Shown here one piece after another: positions 49,138-58,666 of a DNA stretch of 64,000 nt. Each line of letters begins with the position of its first letter. The first letter of the stretch is position 1. A program made the translations under genes and the position numbers. The DNA lies in NCBI RefSeq assembly GCF_900094555.1, contig NZ_FMAC01000002.1, positions 744,001 to 808,000 of the forward strand, in the 5' to 3' direction. The stretch is from Martinezella hainanensis (lineage in GTDB: Bacteria; Pseudomonadota; Alphaproteobacteria; Rhizobiales; Rhizobiaceae). Under the pieces are notes generated by a model. The model saw nothing but the letters and a program-made list of their open reading frames with translations. It did no database searches and was not told the origin of the DNA.

Positions 49138-49348
49138 ATCGATGCCTCAATTGCCTCTTGTCCTGAAAATAGGCGCTTAGCCTGTTGAAATCCATGGGAT
49201 GAAACATCGCAATGGGTGAAAATGACAGTAAGTCGCGCTAGCGTGCCGGGATCGACGCTTTTGTGCTGGCGGTGCAAACCAAAGGATGCATATTAGCGAA
49301 AAAACCGCCTGCCGGGGCAGGCGCATAAGCTGACGAATCGTGGGGCGG

Positions 49349-50074
49349 ATGAAAATCTTCAATTACAAGCGGGTGCCTTACGCGGAGATGCGTGCTTTCT
49401 CCGTTCATATCCTGACGGCATCCGGATCGTTTCTCGCCTTTCTCGGCGTCGTTGCAGCATCCGAGCATCGCTTTGTCGACATGTTCTGGTGGCTCGGCCT
49501 GGCGCTGCTGGTCGATGGCATCGATGGGCCGATTGCGCGCAAGGTTCGCGTCAAGGAAGTGCTGCCCAACTGGTCCGGTGACACGCTCGACAATATCATC
49601 GACTACGTGACCTATGTGCTGCTTCCGGCCTTCGCGCTCTATGAGAGCGGCATGATCGGCCAGCCCTGGTCGTTCGTCGCCGCCGGCATGATCGTGGTCT
49701 CCAGCGCCATCTATTACGCGGATACCGGCATGAAGACGGATGAGTATTTCTTCTCCGGTTTTCCGGTCGTCTGGAACATGGTGATCTTCACGCTTTTCGT
49801 CATCGGCGCCAGCGCGACGACCGCCATGATCCTCGTCGGCTTTTCCGTCGTCCTGACCTTCCTGCCGATCAACTTTCTGCATCCCGTGCGCGTCAAGCGT
49901 TTGCGGCCGCTGAACCTTGGCATATTTCTCTTCTGGTCGGCGCTCGGCATCTATTCGCTGCTGATGCATTTCGTCATGCCGCAATGGGCCGTTGTCCTCT
50001 TCATCATCAGTGGTATTTATCTTTATTGCATTGGTGCCGTGCTGCAGTTTTTCCCGTCCCTCGGACGCCAATAA
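49349..50074 (+). CDS. pcs: Pcs, phosphatidylcholine synthase
   Basis: Condenses choline with CDP-diacylglycerol to phosphatidylcholine, a lipid rhizobia need for host interaction. The 241 residues match rhizobial Pcs throughout (MKIFNYKRVPYAEMRAF..., HILTASGSFLAFLGVVAA). The CDP-alcohol phosphotransferase motif is DG-PI-AR ... G-DTL-D-NII-D, with a 12-residue middle spacing, and about eight membrane helices are present. ATG 49349 gives the family length; three codons of open frame precede it. It reads away from the UbiH-type gene and is followed by the oxidoreductase. Confidence 0.96.
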   Translation: MKIFNYKRVPYAEMRAFSVHILTASGSFLAFLGVVAASEHRFVDMFWWLGLALLVDGIDGPIARKVRVKEVLPNWSGDTLDNIIDYVTYVLLPAFALYESGMIGQPWSFVAAGMIVVSSAIYYADTGMKTDEYFFSGFPVVWNMVIFTLFVIGASATTAMILVGFSVVLTFLPINFLHPVRVKRLRPLNLGIFLFWSALGIYSLLMHFVMPQWAVVLFIISGIYLYCIGAVLQFFPSLGRQ

Positions 50075-50086
50075 GGAAGACGCATT

Positions 50087-51070
50087 ATGAAGAAGACCAA
50101 AGTTATCCGTATCCATGAAAATGGTGGTCCTGAGGTCATGAAGCTGGAGGAGGTGGATCTGCCGCCTCCGGGCGCGGGCGAGGTACAGCTTCGTCATGCC
50201 GCGATCGGCCTCAACTTCATCGACGTCTATTTCCGCTCCGGCCTCTACAAGGCGCCCTATTTTCCTTTGCCGCTCGGCAAGGAAGCCGCAGGTACGGTCA
50301 CCGAAGTCGGCCCCGGCGTGACCGACTTTGCCGTCGGTGATCGCGTTGCCTATGTCGGCAGCGATGGCGCCTACAGCACCGAGCGCAACATCGAGACCCG
50401 CCATCTCGTCAAGGTGCCCGACGATATCCCGCTCGAAACCGCAGCATCCATGATGCTGAAGGGCATGACAGCCGAATATCTGCTGAACCGCACCTTCAAG
50501 GTCGGTCCTGGAACGACGCTGCTGTTTCATGCGGCAGCCGGCGGCGTCGGCCTGATTGCCGGCCAATGGGCCAAGGCCCTCGGTGCTGCGACGGTGATTG
50601 GAACGGCAGGCTCGGCTGAAAAGGTCGAATTGGCCTTGGCGCATGGTTATGACCACGTCATCGACTACAGCAAGGAGAATTTTGCCGATCGTGTGCGAGA
50701 AATCACCGGTGGCAAGGGCGTCGATGTCGTCTATGACTCCGTCGGCAAGGACACGTTTCCTCAGTCGCTCGATTGCCTGAAGCCGCGGGGCATGTGGGTC
50801 ACTTTCGGTCAGTCTTCCGGTCCGATCGAGAACTTCAATCTCGCCATCCTCAATCAGAAGGGTTCGCTTTTCACGACGCGGCCGAGCCTCTTTGCCTATG
50901 TCGGCACGCCTGAGGAGTTGAGAGCCAGTGCAAAGGCGTTATTTGCTGTTGTGCAAAGCAGCAAAGTGCGTATCAATATTCATCAGACTTATCCGTTGGG
51001 CGATGCTGGGCGCGCGCACGCGGATCTGGAAGCCAGGAAAACGAGTGGAACTACACTACTGATCCCATAG
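50087..51070 (+). CDS. Quinone oxidoreductase, zinc-free MDR family
   Basis: A 327-residue medium-chain reductase that uses NADPH to reduce quinones or enone compounds. It has the N-terminal catalytic domain (GLNFIDVYFRSGLY, LGKEAAGTV) and a Rossmann domain with AAAGGVGLIAGQWAKALGA near residue 150. The catalytic zinc ligands of alcohol dehydrogenases are absent, as expected for QorA types. AAGGAAG precedes the ATG, 12 bases after pcs, so it probably shares that transcript. Physiological substrate unknown. Confidence 0.9.
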   Translation: MKKTKVIRIHENGGPEVMKLEEVDLPPPGAGEVQLRHAAIGLNFIDVYFRSGLYKAPYFPLPLGKEAAGTVTEVGPGVTDFAVGDRVAYVGSDGAYSTERNIETRHLVKVPDDIPLETAASMMLKGMTAEYLLNRTFKVGPGTTLLFHAAAGGVGLIAGQWAKALGAATVIGTAGSAEKVELALAHGYDHVIDYSKENFADRVREITGGKGVDVVYDSVGKDTFPQSLDCLKPRGMWVTFGQSSGPIENFNLAILNQKGSLFTTRPSLFAYVGTPEELRASAKALFAVVQSSKVRINIHQTYPLGDAGRAHADLEARKTSGTTLLIP

Positions 51071-51111
51071 ATCCGTAAAGGACAGGTCGGTGGGAAGGAA
51101 ATGAGGGGAAC

Positions 51112-52686
51112 GTGTCGTCATCCGATGCGCCGGCAAGCGGTGCACTATTGTCGGTTCGCAAACTGACCAAACTGTTCGGCAGTTTTGCAGCCTGCAACGA
51201 AATCGATCTTGAAATTCAGCCGGGCGAAATTCATGCCCTTCTAGGCGAAAACGGCGCTGGCAAGTCCACGCTGGTCAAAATGCTGTTCGGCGTGCTTGAA
51301 CCATCGCATGGGCAGATCGTCTGGCAGGGCCAGCCTGTGTCGATCGATGCACCGGGCACGGCGCGCAAGCTCGGCATCGGCATGGTATTTCAGCATTTTT
51401 GTCTGTTCGAGGCGCTGACCGTCGCGGAAAACATCGCACTCTCGCTAGACAGCAATATTCCGATCGCCAAGATCGCGGAAGAGGCGGCGAAGCTTTCGCG
51501 AGCTTATGGCCTGCCGCTCGATCCCAATGCACATGTTGCCGACCTCTCGGTTGGCGAGCGGCAGCGCATCGAAATCCTCCGCGCACTTTTGCAGAATCCG
51601 AAGCTGATCATTCTCGACGAACCGACCTCCGTTCTGACGCCGCAGGAGGCTGATCGCCTGTTCGAGACCCTGTTCCAGCTGCGCGACGAAGGGCGCTCAG
51701 TACTTTATATCAGCCACCGGCTGGAGGAAGTGCAGCGCATCTGTTCGCGCGCCACGGTTCTTCGTCATGGCAAAGTAACGGGTGCTTGCGATCCACGGCA
51801 GGAAACGACGGGGTCGCTAGCCCGCATGATGGTTGGCAGCGATGTCGCGAGCGTACAGCATGGCGGCATGGACAAGAAAGGGGACGTCCTTCTGGAAGTC
51901 GCCGGCCTTTCTGCTCCTGCGCGCACTCCCTTTGCCATGTCCCTGAAAGATCTCTCATTGCGCGTGCGTGCCGGTGAAGTACTGGCGATAGCCGGCGTGG
52001 CCGGAAACGGGCAGGGCGAATTGTTCGATGTCATGTCGGGCGAATATGCCGTCGCGTCTGATGACTTGGTTCGGTTGCGCGGCGAAGGCGTCGGCACCAA
52101 GGGCATCAATGCGCGCCGGCTGCTCGGCGCTGGTTTCGTACCGGAAGAGCGTCACGGCCATGCTGCCGTATCCGCGCTGAAGCTGTCCGACAATCTCGTG
52201 CTCGCTCGCAATCAGTCGGATCGCAAGGCGTTTTTGAGCGGCCGGTTCCTCAACATCATCAGACACGGCGCCGTCCGGCAAGCGACGAAGCGGATCTGCG
52301 AGGCGATGGATGTGCGCAAGAGCGGCGAGGATCCCACTGCCGGCGCGCTGTCCGGCGGCAATCTGCAGAAGTTCATCGTTGGTCGCGAGCTGGACCGTCA
52401 ACCGAGCGTTCTTGTCGTCAACCAGCCGACCTGGGGCGTGGATGCCGGCGCCGCCAGCCGTATCCGTCAGGCCATGGTCGATCTCGCGCGCGATGGTTCG
52501 GCCGTGGTCGTCATCAGCCAGGATCTCGACGAGATTTTCGAAGTCGCGACCGATATTGCCGTCATCTCGGAAGGGCGTTTGTCTCCGTCCTATCCGGCTG
52601 GCGAGCTGACCCGCGAAAAGATCGGTCTGCTGATGGGCGGCCTGCATGAATCGAAGACGCATTCGGAGCCTGCACATGCGCATTGA
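51112..52686 (+). CDS. Nucleoside-type ABC importer, ATP-binding protein
   Basis: A 524-residue double ATPase of the carbohydrate/nucleoside uptake (CUT2-like) class that energises the transporter below. The N-terminal domain has intact Walker A GENGAGKST, signature LSVGERQRIEILRAL and Walker B LIILDEPTS. The C-terminal domain has the usual degenerate loop GVAGNGQGE, signature LSGGNLQKFIVGREL and a VVNQPTWGVD segment in place of a normal Walker B. Start is GTG 51112. It overlaps the first permease gene by 11 bases. Confidence 0.93.
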   Translation: MSSSDAPASGALLSVRKLTKLFGSFAACNEIDLEIQPGEIHALLGENGAGKSTLVKMLFGVLEPSHGQIVWQGQPVSIDAPGTARKLGIGMVFQHFCLFEALTVAENIALSLDSNIPIAKIAEEAAKLSRAYGLPLDPNAHVADLSVGERQRIEILRALLQNPKLIILDEPTSVLTPQEADRLFETLFQLRDEGRSVLYISHRLEEVQRICSRATVLRHGKVTGACDPRQETTGSLARMMVGSDVASVQHGGMDKKGDVLLEVAGLSAPARTPFAMSLKDLSLRVRAGEVLAIAGVAGNGQGELFDVMSGEYAVASDDLVRLRGEGVGTKGINARRLLGAGFVPEERHGHAAVSALKLSDNLVLARNQSDRKAFLSGRFLNIIRHGAVRQATKRICEAMDVRKSGEDPTAGALSGGNLQKFIVGRELDRQPSVLVVNQPTWGVDAGAASRIRQAMVDLARDGSAVVVISQDLDEIFEVATDIAVISEGRLSPSYPAGELTREKIGLLMGGLHESKTHSEPAHAH

Positions 52687-53761
52687 ACTTGAAAAGCGCC
52701 CGCAGGTCTCGAAGCTGTTCGGCCTCCTGTCGCCCCTTCTTGCCCTCGCATTGGCATTGATTGCCGGCACCATCATGTTCGCCCTCATGGGCAAGGATCC
52801 CGTCGAGGCGCTCGACGCCTTCTTCGTCGAGCCTCTGCTGGAAGTCTGGTCGCTGCATGAACTGGCGATCAAAGCCGGCCCGCTGATCCTGATCGCCGTC
52901 GGCCTTTGCCTCTGCTATCGCTCCAACAACTGGAATATTGGTGCCGAAGGCCAGTTCACGATGGGAGCTGTCGCTGGCTCCTTCATCCCGATTGTCTTCA
53001 CCGATTGGCATTCGCCGATGGTGCTGCCTTTGATGCTGATTGCCGGCGCCATCGGCGGCGCGCTCTATGCCGCCATTCCGGCACTCCTGAAAGCGCATTT
53101 CAATACCAACGAGATCCTGACGAGCCTGATGCTGGTCTATATCGCACAGCTCTTTCTGGATTGGCTGTCGCGCGGGCCGTGGCGCGATCCGCAGGGCCAT
53201 AATTTCCCGCAGAGCATCGACTTCCCGCCCGAAGCGGTTCTGCCGGCGATCTGGGAAGATTCCGGGCGCGCGCATTGGGGCATCGTCTTTGCCGTGGTTG
53301 CCGCGATCCTTGCCTGGTTCCTGATGAAATACACGCTGAAAGGCTTCGAAATCGTGGTGCTCGGCCAGTCGGCGCGGGCAGGGCGTTTCGCCGGCTTTTC
53401 CTCGCGGAAAATGGTCTGGTTCGCCTTCCTTTTCTCCGGAGCATTGGCGGGATTGGCCGGCATATCCGAGGTTTCGGGTTCCATCGGCCACCTGCAGCCC
53501 GCGATCTCGCCGGGCTATGGCTTCACCGCCATCATCGTAGCCTTCTTGGCACGCCTCAATCCGCTCGGAGCCATCCTCTCGGGTCTCGTATTGGCGCTAA
53601 CCTATCTCGGTGGAGAGGCGGCGCAATTGTCGCCGGGGATTTCGGCCAAGGCGGCAAGCGTCTTCCAGGGCTTGCTTTTGTTCTTCGTGCTCTCCTGCGA
53701 CACGCTGATCTACTACAAGATCCGCCTGGTCTGGTCGCGGGTTCGGGGAGGTGCGGCATGA
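52676..53761 (+). CDS. Nucleoside-type ABC importer, permease 1
   Basis: A 361-residue BPD_transp_2-family permease with about nine hydrophobic helices; the loop NNWNIGAEGQFTMGA near residue 78 is the family's conserved element. ATG 52676, inside the end of the ATPase gene, gives MRIELEKRPQ. It forms a heterodimer with the next gene product. Its start and stop overlap both neighbours. Confidence 0.92.
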   Translation: MRIELEKRPQVSKLFGLLSPLLALALALIAGTIMFALMGKDPVEALDAFFVEPLLEVWSLHELAIKAGPLILIAVGLCLCYRSNNWNIGAEGQFTMGAVAGSFIPIVFTDWHSPMVLPLMLIAGAIGGALYAAIPALLKAHFNTNEILTSLMLVYIAQLFLDWLSRGPWRDPQGHNFPQSIDFPPEAVLPAIWEDSGRAHWGIVFAVVAAILAWFLMKYTLKGFEIVVLGQSARAGRFAGFSSRKMVWFAFLFSGALAGLAGISEVSGSIGHLQPAISPGYGFTAIIVAFLARLNPLGAILSGLVLALTYLGGEAAQLSPGISAKAASVFQGLLLFFVLSCDTLIYYKIRLVWSRVRGGAA

Positions 53762-54678
53762 GCGTGTTTGAAGCCATTCTGCTCACCATCATCACAGCAT
53801 CGACGCCGCTCGTCATCGCCGGCCTCGGCGAGCTGGTGGTGGAACGCTCCGGCGTGCTCAACCTCGGCGTTGAAGGCATGATGATCATCGGCGCCGTCGC
53901 CGCCTTCGTTGGCGCGCAGATGAGCGGATCGCCCTATGTCGGCCTGCTGACCGGCATCATCGCCGGGGCGCTCTTCTCGCTATTGTTCGGCTTCCTGACC
54001 TTGACGCTGGTGACGAACCAGGTGGCAACCGGCCTGGCGTTGACCATTCTAGGGCTCGGTCTTTCCGGCATGATCGGTGAAGGCTATGTCAGCGTGCCCG
54101 GTGTGCAACTGCACGAGATCGTCTTCCCTTTCCTGTCGGATATTCCGCTGATCGGCTCGGTGCTGTTCAAGCAGGACTTGACCTTCTACCTCTCGATCGC
54201 TTTGCTCGTCGGCGTCAACTGGTTCCTCTTCCGCAGCCGCGCCGGCCTGAAGCTGCGTGCCGTCGGCGATAGCCATGGCTCTGCCCATGCACTTGGCATC
54301 GACGTTATCCGCACGCGCTATCTGGCCGTCATGTTCGGCGGCGCCTGCGCGGGCCTTGCGGGCGCACAGCTTTCGCTCGTCTACACGCCGCAATGGGTGG
54401 AGAACATGTCGGCCGGTCGCGGCTGGGTGACGTTGGCCCTCGTGGTCTTTGCGTCGTGGCGACCGATGCGCGTCATGGCCGGCGGTTATCTTTTTGGCGC
54501 TGTAACGATCCTGCAGTTTCACGCGCAGGGTTTTGGCGTCGGCATTCCCTCGCAGTTCCTGTCGATGCTGCCTTACGCATCGACTATTGTGGTTCTCGTC
54601 ATCATCTCTCAAAATCGTCGCGCGACCTTGATCAATACGCCAGCGTCGCTCGGCAAGGCCTTCGTTCCGGAGCGTTGA
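53758..54678 (+). CDS. Nucleoside-type ABC importer, permease 2
   Basis: A 306-residue permease starting MSVFEAILLTIITASTPLVIAGLGELVVERSGVLNLGVEGMM, characteristic of the second permease of BMP-type nucleoside importers (NupQ/YufQ-like). About eight membrane helices. The ATG overlaps the stop of permease 1 (ATGA). Frames extending upstream are shadows of permease 1. Confidence 0.93.
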   Translation: MSVFEAILLTIITASTPLVIAGLGELVVERSGVLNLGVEGMMIIGAVAAFVGAQMSGSPYVGLLTGIIAGALFSLLFGFLTLTLVTNQVATGLALTILGLGLSGMIGEGYVSVPGVQLHEIVFPFLSDIPLIGSVLFKQDLTFYLSIALLVGVNWFLFRSRAGLKLRAVGDSHGSAHALGIDVIRTRYLAVMFGGACAGLAGAQLSLVYTPQWVENMSAGRGWVTLALVVFASWRPMRVMAGGYLFGAVTILQFHAQGFGVGIPSQFLSMLPYASTIVVLVIISQNRRATLINTPASLGKAFVPER

Positions 54679-54730
54679 TCGCAATACCGGACCGATTTCT
54701 GTAAAACATGTCAAACCAACAGGGGTAACC

Positions 54731-55807
54731 ATGAAAAAACTAGCACTCGCCCTCACAACGACAGCCGCCGCCATCGTTGGTTTCGCCGCCGGCGCCGAAG
54801 CGGCGCCGACCAAGGTCTGCTTCGTCTATGTCGGTTCGCACACGGACGGCGGCTATTCGCAGGCGCATGATCTCGGCCGCCAGCAGATCCAGAAGGAATT
54901 CGGCGACAAGATCGAGACGCCCTATCTCGAAAACGTGCCGGAAGGCCCGGATGCCGAGCGTGCCATCGAGCGTCTCGCCCGCTCCGGCTGCTCGCTGATC
55001 TTCTCCACCTCGTTCGGCTTCATGGACGCCACCGTCAAGGTTGCCGCCAAGTTCCCGAAGGTGAAGTTCGAACACGCGACCGGCTTCAAGAGCGGCCCGA
55101 ATCTCGCGACCTACAACTCGCGCTTCTATGAAGGCCGCTATATCCTCGGCCAGATCGCCGCCAAGACGTCGAAGAATCACGGTGCTGCCTACATCGCGTC
55201 CTTCCCGATCCCGGAAGTCGTCATGGGCATCAATTCCTTCGAGCAGGGCGCCCGCTCGATCGATCCGAGCTTCAAGCTCAAGGTCGTATGGGTCAACACC
55301 TGGTTCGATCCCGGCAAGGAAGCCGATGCCGCCAAGGCGATGGTCGACCAGGGCGTCGATATCCTGACGCAGCACACCGACACGACGGCGCCGATGCAGG
55401 TTGCCGAAGAACGCGGCATCCATGCTTTTGGTCAGGCTTCCGACATGATCAAGGCTGGCCCGAAGGCGCAGCTGACGGCGATCGTCGACACCTGGGGCAA
55501 CTACTACTCCAAGCGCGTTCACGCACTGCTGGATGGCAAGTGGAAGTCCGAGCAGAGCTGGGACGGCCTGAAGGACGGCATCCTGAAGATGGCGGACTAC
55601 ACGAACATGCCTGACGACGTGAAGAAGATGGCTCAGGAGACCGAAGCCAAGATCAAGTCCGGCGAGCTCGCTCCCTTCACCGGCCCGATCAACAAGCAGG
55701 ACGGTACGCCCTGGCTGAAGGCTGGCGAAAAGGCTGATGACGGCACGCTACTCGGCATGAACTTCTACATCGAAGGCGTCGACGACAAGCTGCCGGCTTC
55801 GAAATAA
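54731..55807 (+). CDS. BMP-family periplasmic substrate-binding protein
   Basis: A 358-residue binding protein of the basic-membrane-protein (PF02608) family, whose characterised members bind purine nucleosides. A signal peptide ends at AEA-AP (about residue 24); no lipobox Cys follows, so it is free in the periplasm. CFVYVGSHTDGGYSQAHDLGR near 30 is the first binding loop, and the ATYNSRFYEGRYILG segment near 130 is conserved in the family. It closes the ABC operon, and the terminator behind it marks its end. The precise ligand is not established. Confidence 0.92.
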   Translation: MKKLALALTTTAAAIVGFAAGAEAAPTKVCFVYVGSHTDGGYSQAHDLGRQQIQKEFGDKIETPYLENVPEGPDAERAIERLARSGCSLIFSTSFGFMDATVKVAAKFPKVKFEHATGFKSGPNLATYNSRFYEGRYILGQIAAKTSKNHGAAYIASFPIPEVVMGINSFEQGARSIDPSFKLKVVWVNTWFDPGKEADAAKAMVDQGVDILTQHTDTTAPMQVAEERGIHAFGQASDMIKAGPKAQLTAIVDTWGNYYSKRVHALLDGKWKSEQSWDGLKDGILKMADYTNMPDDVKKMAQETEAKIKSGELAPFTGPINKQDGTPWLKAGEKADDGTLLGMNFYIEGVDDKLPASK

Positions 55808-55832
55808 GCAGACGAAATAGTCTAAGTTGAGA

Positions 55833-55858
55833 AAGGGCGCCCAAAGGCGCCCTTTTTT
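55833..55858 (+). terminator. Terminator after the BMP importer operon
   Basis: Arms AAGGGCGCC and GGCGCCCTT around CAAA, followed by six Ts. Confidence 0.93.
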
Positions 55859-55890
55859 GTTGCACTGCGTCATCGAATGCCGATTTACAA

Positions 55891-55901
55891 AAGTATTACT
55901 A
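55891..55901. promoter_or_regulatory. Candidate FadR-subfamily operator before ytfQ
   Basis: AAGTATTACTA fits the FadR-subfamily consensus TNGTANTACNA at all specified positions but the first. It overlaps a CTATAT -10-like box (55899-55904) and lies 50 bases before the ytfQ start. The operon's last gene (60649) encodes such a regulator. Confidence 0.5.
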
Positions 55902-55950
55902 TATGATTTTTTGACTGCAGGCCTGAGGAAACGGCCTTTGGGAGGACATC

Positions 55951-56913
55951 ATGAAATTGAAGACTGCACTGATCAGTGCCACGATGCTTGCTGCCTGCAT
56001 GTTTACGTCGGCATCGGCTAAAGACCTGGTCGTCGGATTCTCGCAAATCGGTTCGGAATCCGGTTGGCGTGCGGCCGAAACGACGTTGACGAAGCAGGAA
56101 GCGAAGAAGCGCGGCATCGACTTGAAGTTCGCAGACGCGCAGCAGAAGCAGGAAAACCAGATCAAGGCGATCCGTTCCTTCATCGCACAGGGCGTTGATG
56201 CGATCCTGTTGGCACCCGTCGTCGAGACCGGCTGGGATGCTGTCCTGAAGGAAGCCAAGGAAGCCAAGATCCCCGTCATCCTGCTTGACCGCACGGTCAA
56301 TGCGCCGAAGGATCTTTACCTGACGGCCGTCACGTCGGACCTGGTTCATGAAGGCAAGGTTGCCGGCGACTGGCTCGTCAAGACGGTCGGCGACAAGAAG
56401 TGCAACATCGTCGAGCTGCAGGGCACGACCGGTTCCTCGCCGGCCATCGGCCGCAAGAAGGGCTTCGAAGAGGCCATTAAGGGTCATGACAACCTGAAGA
56501 TCGTTCGCAGTCAGACTGGCGACTTCACCCGCGCAAAGGGCAAGGAAGTCATGGAAAGCTTCCTGAAGGCTGAGAACGGCGGCAAGGACATCTGCGCGCT
56601 CTATGCCCATAACGACGACATGGCCGTCGGCGCCATCCAGGCGATCAAGGAAGCAGGCCTGAAGCCGGGCAAGGACATCCTGACCGTGTCGATCGATTCG
56701 GTTCCGGATCTCTTCAAGGCCATGGCTGCCGGCGAAGCGAACGCAACCGTGGAACTGACCCCGAACATGGCCGGTCCCGCCTTCGACGCGCTCGATGCCT
56801 ATCTGAAGACCAAGAAAGAGCCGCCGAAGTGGATCCAGACCGAGTCCAAACTCTACACGCAGGCTGACGATCCGCAGAAGGTCTACGAGCAGAAGAAGGA
56901 CCTCGGCTACTAA
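55951..56913 (+). CDS. ytfQ: YtfQ-like furanose-sugar ABC substrate-binding protein
   Basis: A 320-residue periplasmic binding protein of the ribose/galactofuranose class. A signal peptide ends in ASA (residue 23). The mature part starts KDLVVGFSQIGSESGWRAAET and contains AHNDDMAVGAIQAIKEAG and ELTPNMAGPAFDALDAY, closely like E. coli YtfQ, which binds galactofuranose. Substrate could equally be another furanose such as arabinofuranose. GGGAGG precedes the ATG. A RIME-type repeat separates it from the ATPase gene, and the mRNA level of the downstream genes may differ. Confidence 0.92.
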   Translation: MKLKTALISATMLAACMFTSASAKDLVVGFSQIGSESGWRAAETTLTKQEAKKRGIDLKFADAQQKQENQIKAIRSFIAQGVDAILLAPVVETGWDAVLKEAKEAKIPVILLDRTVNAPKDLYLTAVTSDLVHEGKVAGDWLVKTVGDKKCNIVELQGTTGSSPAIGRKKGFEEAIKGHDNLKIVRSQTGDFTRAKGKEVMESFLKAENGGKDICALYAHNDDMAVGAIQAIKEAGLKPGKDILTVSIDSVPDLFKAMAAGEANATVELTPNMAGPAFDALDAYLKTKKEPPKWIQTESKLYTQADDPQKVYEQKKDLGY

Positions 56914-57011
56914 GACAAAAGCTGATCGCACCGGCTGGCAACGCCACCGGTGCGAATTCTTGTGCAAGATGCCGGCGCATCAGCGCAATGCGCCGGCTAT
57001 CGCTTTCGCCT

Positions 57012-57111
57012 AGAGCGGTTCAGCTTTTCACGGAATCTCCGAACCGCTCTGTTTTTTATTTTCTCGCAATTCCGGACGGAAAACCGCTACGCACTTTTCC
57101 TGGAGTTGCTC
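57012..57111. repeat. RIME-like intergenic repeat
   Basis: About 100 bases with two palindromes: AGAGCGGTTC (57012-57021) with GAACCGCTCT (57041-57050), followed by a T-rich tract; and GCAATTCC (57066-57073) with GGAGTTGC (57102-57109). The pattern fits the rhizobial intergenic mosaic element RIME1, which occurs many times in Rhizobium genomes. Here it lies between ytfQ and the ATPase gene, where its first hairpin could reduce readthrough. Confidence 0.75.
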
Positions 57112-57142
57112 TATTGGCTCAATGCAGGGACATCAGCGTTTT

Positions 57143-58666
57143 ATGGCTCACGACGTCGAGCGACTTCTGACAGCGACAGGCTTTTGTAAGTATTTTCCCG
57201 GTTCGACCGCTCTCGATCATGTCGATTTCACATTGATGCGCGGCGAGGTCCATGCGCTGCTTGGCGAGAACGGCGCGGGAAAATCCACACTGATCAAGTG
57301 CATGACCGGCGCCTATCGTCGTGACGCCGGCACTCTGGTTCTCGATGGGGCCGGGATCGATCCGCATGACACGCTGGCAGCCCAGAAGCTCGGCATCGGA
57401 ACCGTCTATCAGGAAGTGAACCTGCTGCCCAATCTGAGCGTCGCTGAAAATCTATTCCTCGGTCGTCAGCCGCAGCGGTTCGGTATGGTGAGCAGCCGCA
57501 TCATGAACGGCATGGCGAGAGACCTGCTGTCGCAGTATGGCATGGATATCGATGTCAGCCGCCAGCTCGACCGCTTCTCGGTCGCCATACAGCAGGTCAT
57601 CGCAATTGCCCGCGCAGTCGATCTCTCCGGTAAGGTGCTGATCCTCGACGAACCGACGGCGAGCCTCGATACGCATGAAGTCGAAATGCTGTTCGGCATC
57701 GTCAGGCGCTTGAAGCAGCGCGGCTTGGGAATTGTTTTCATTACGCATTTTCTGGAGCAAGTTTACGAGATCTGCGATCGCATCACCGTTCTTCGCAACG
57801 GCCGCCTGGTCGGCACGCGCGAAGCGGAGGGTCTACCCAGGCAGACCCTGATCGCCATGATGCTTGGCCGTGAACTCGCTGAGACGGAAAGCACAGTGAA
57901 GCAGACCGAGACGGAAAGCGGCCCGGTCCGATATAATTTCACGAATTTCGGCAAGCGCGGCAAGATCAAGCCATTCGACATGGACGTGCGCGTTGGCGAG
58001 GTGGTCGGTATTGCCGGCCTGCTCGGGTCCGGCCGCACGGAAACGGCCGAAGTGCTTTTCGGCGTTGAGCGTGCCGATAGCGGCGAAGCGAAGATTGAAG
58101 GCAATACGGTCGTGCTCTCCAGCCCGCGCGCTGCAATCAAGAGCGGCTTCGGCTTCTGCCCGGAAGATCGCAAGACCGATGGCATCATCGGCGATCTTTC
58201 CATTCGGGAGAACATCATCATGGCGCTGCAGGCGCGGCGGGGCTGGGCGAGACCTCTTGCACGCAGCGAGCAGAACGCTATCGCCGATCGCTACATCAAG
58301 GCGTTGGATATCCGCACGACCGATCGGGAAAAGCCCATCCGGCTTCTTTCAGGCGGCAACCAGCAGAAGGCGATTCTCGCACGATGGCTGGCGACGAACC
58401 CGAATTTCCTGATCCTGGACGAGCCGACCCGCGGTATCGATGTCGGTGCCCATGCGGAAATCATACGGCTGATTGAAGACCTTTGCCGTCAGGGAATGTC
58501 CCTGGTGGTCATTTCGTCCGAACTGGAGGAGCTTGTCGCCTATAGTTCGCGCGTTATCGTTCTGCGTGATCGTGAGCACATTGCCGAGTTGACCGGCAGC
58601 GAGATAACCGCCGGAAATATCGTCGAGGCCATTGCCACGGCTCAGAAGGCAAAGGAGAACGCATGA
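57143..58666 (+). CDS. ytfR: YtfR-like furanose-sugar ABC ATPase
   Basis: Double ATPase of about 507 residues. The N-terminal half has Walker A GENGAGKST and Walker B LILDEPTAS, with an altered signature (FSVAIQQVIAIARAV). The second half has degenerate GLLGSGRTE but a good signature LSGGNQQKAILARWL. ATG 57143 (MAHDVERLL) matches the family N-terminal length; ATG 57122 is also possible but lies just after the RIME element. It overlaps the next gene (ATGA). It powers uptake for YtfQ. Confidence 0.92.
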   Translation: MAHDVERLLTATGFCKYFPGSTALDHVDFTLMRGEVHALLGENGAGKSTLIKCMTGAYRRDAGTLVLDGAGIDPHDTLAAQKLGIGTVYQEVNLLPNLSVAENLFLGRQPQRFGMVSSRIMNGMARDLLSQYGMDIDVSRQLDRFSVAIQQVIAIARAVDLSGKVLILDEPTASLDTHEVEMLFGIVRRLKQRGLGIVFITHFLEQVYEICDRITVLRNGRLVGTREAEGLPRQTLIAMMLGRELAETESTVKQTETESGPVRYNFTNFGKRGKIKPFDMDVRVGEVVGIAGLLGSGRTETAEVLFGVERADSGEAKIEGNTVVLSSPRAAIKSGFGFCPEDRKTDGIIGDLSIRENIIMALQARRGWARPLARSEQNAIADRYIKALDIRTTDREKPIRLLSGGNQQKAILARWLATNPNFLILDEPTRGIDVGAHAEIIRLIEDLCRQGMSLVVISSELEELVAYSSRVIVLRDREHIAELTGSEITAGNIVEAIATAQKAKENA

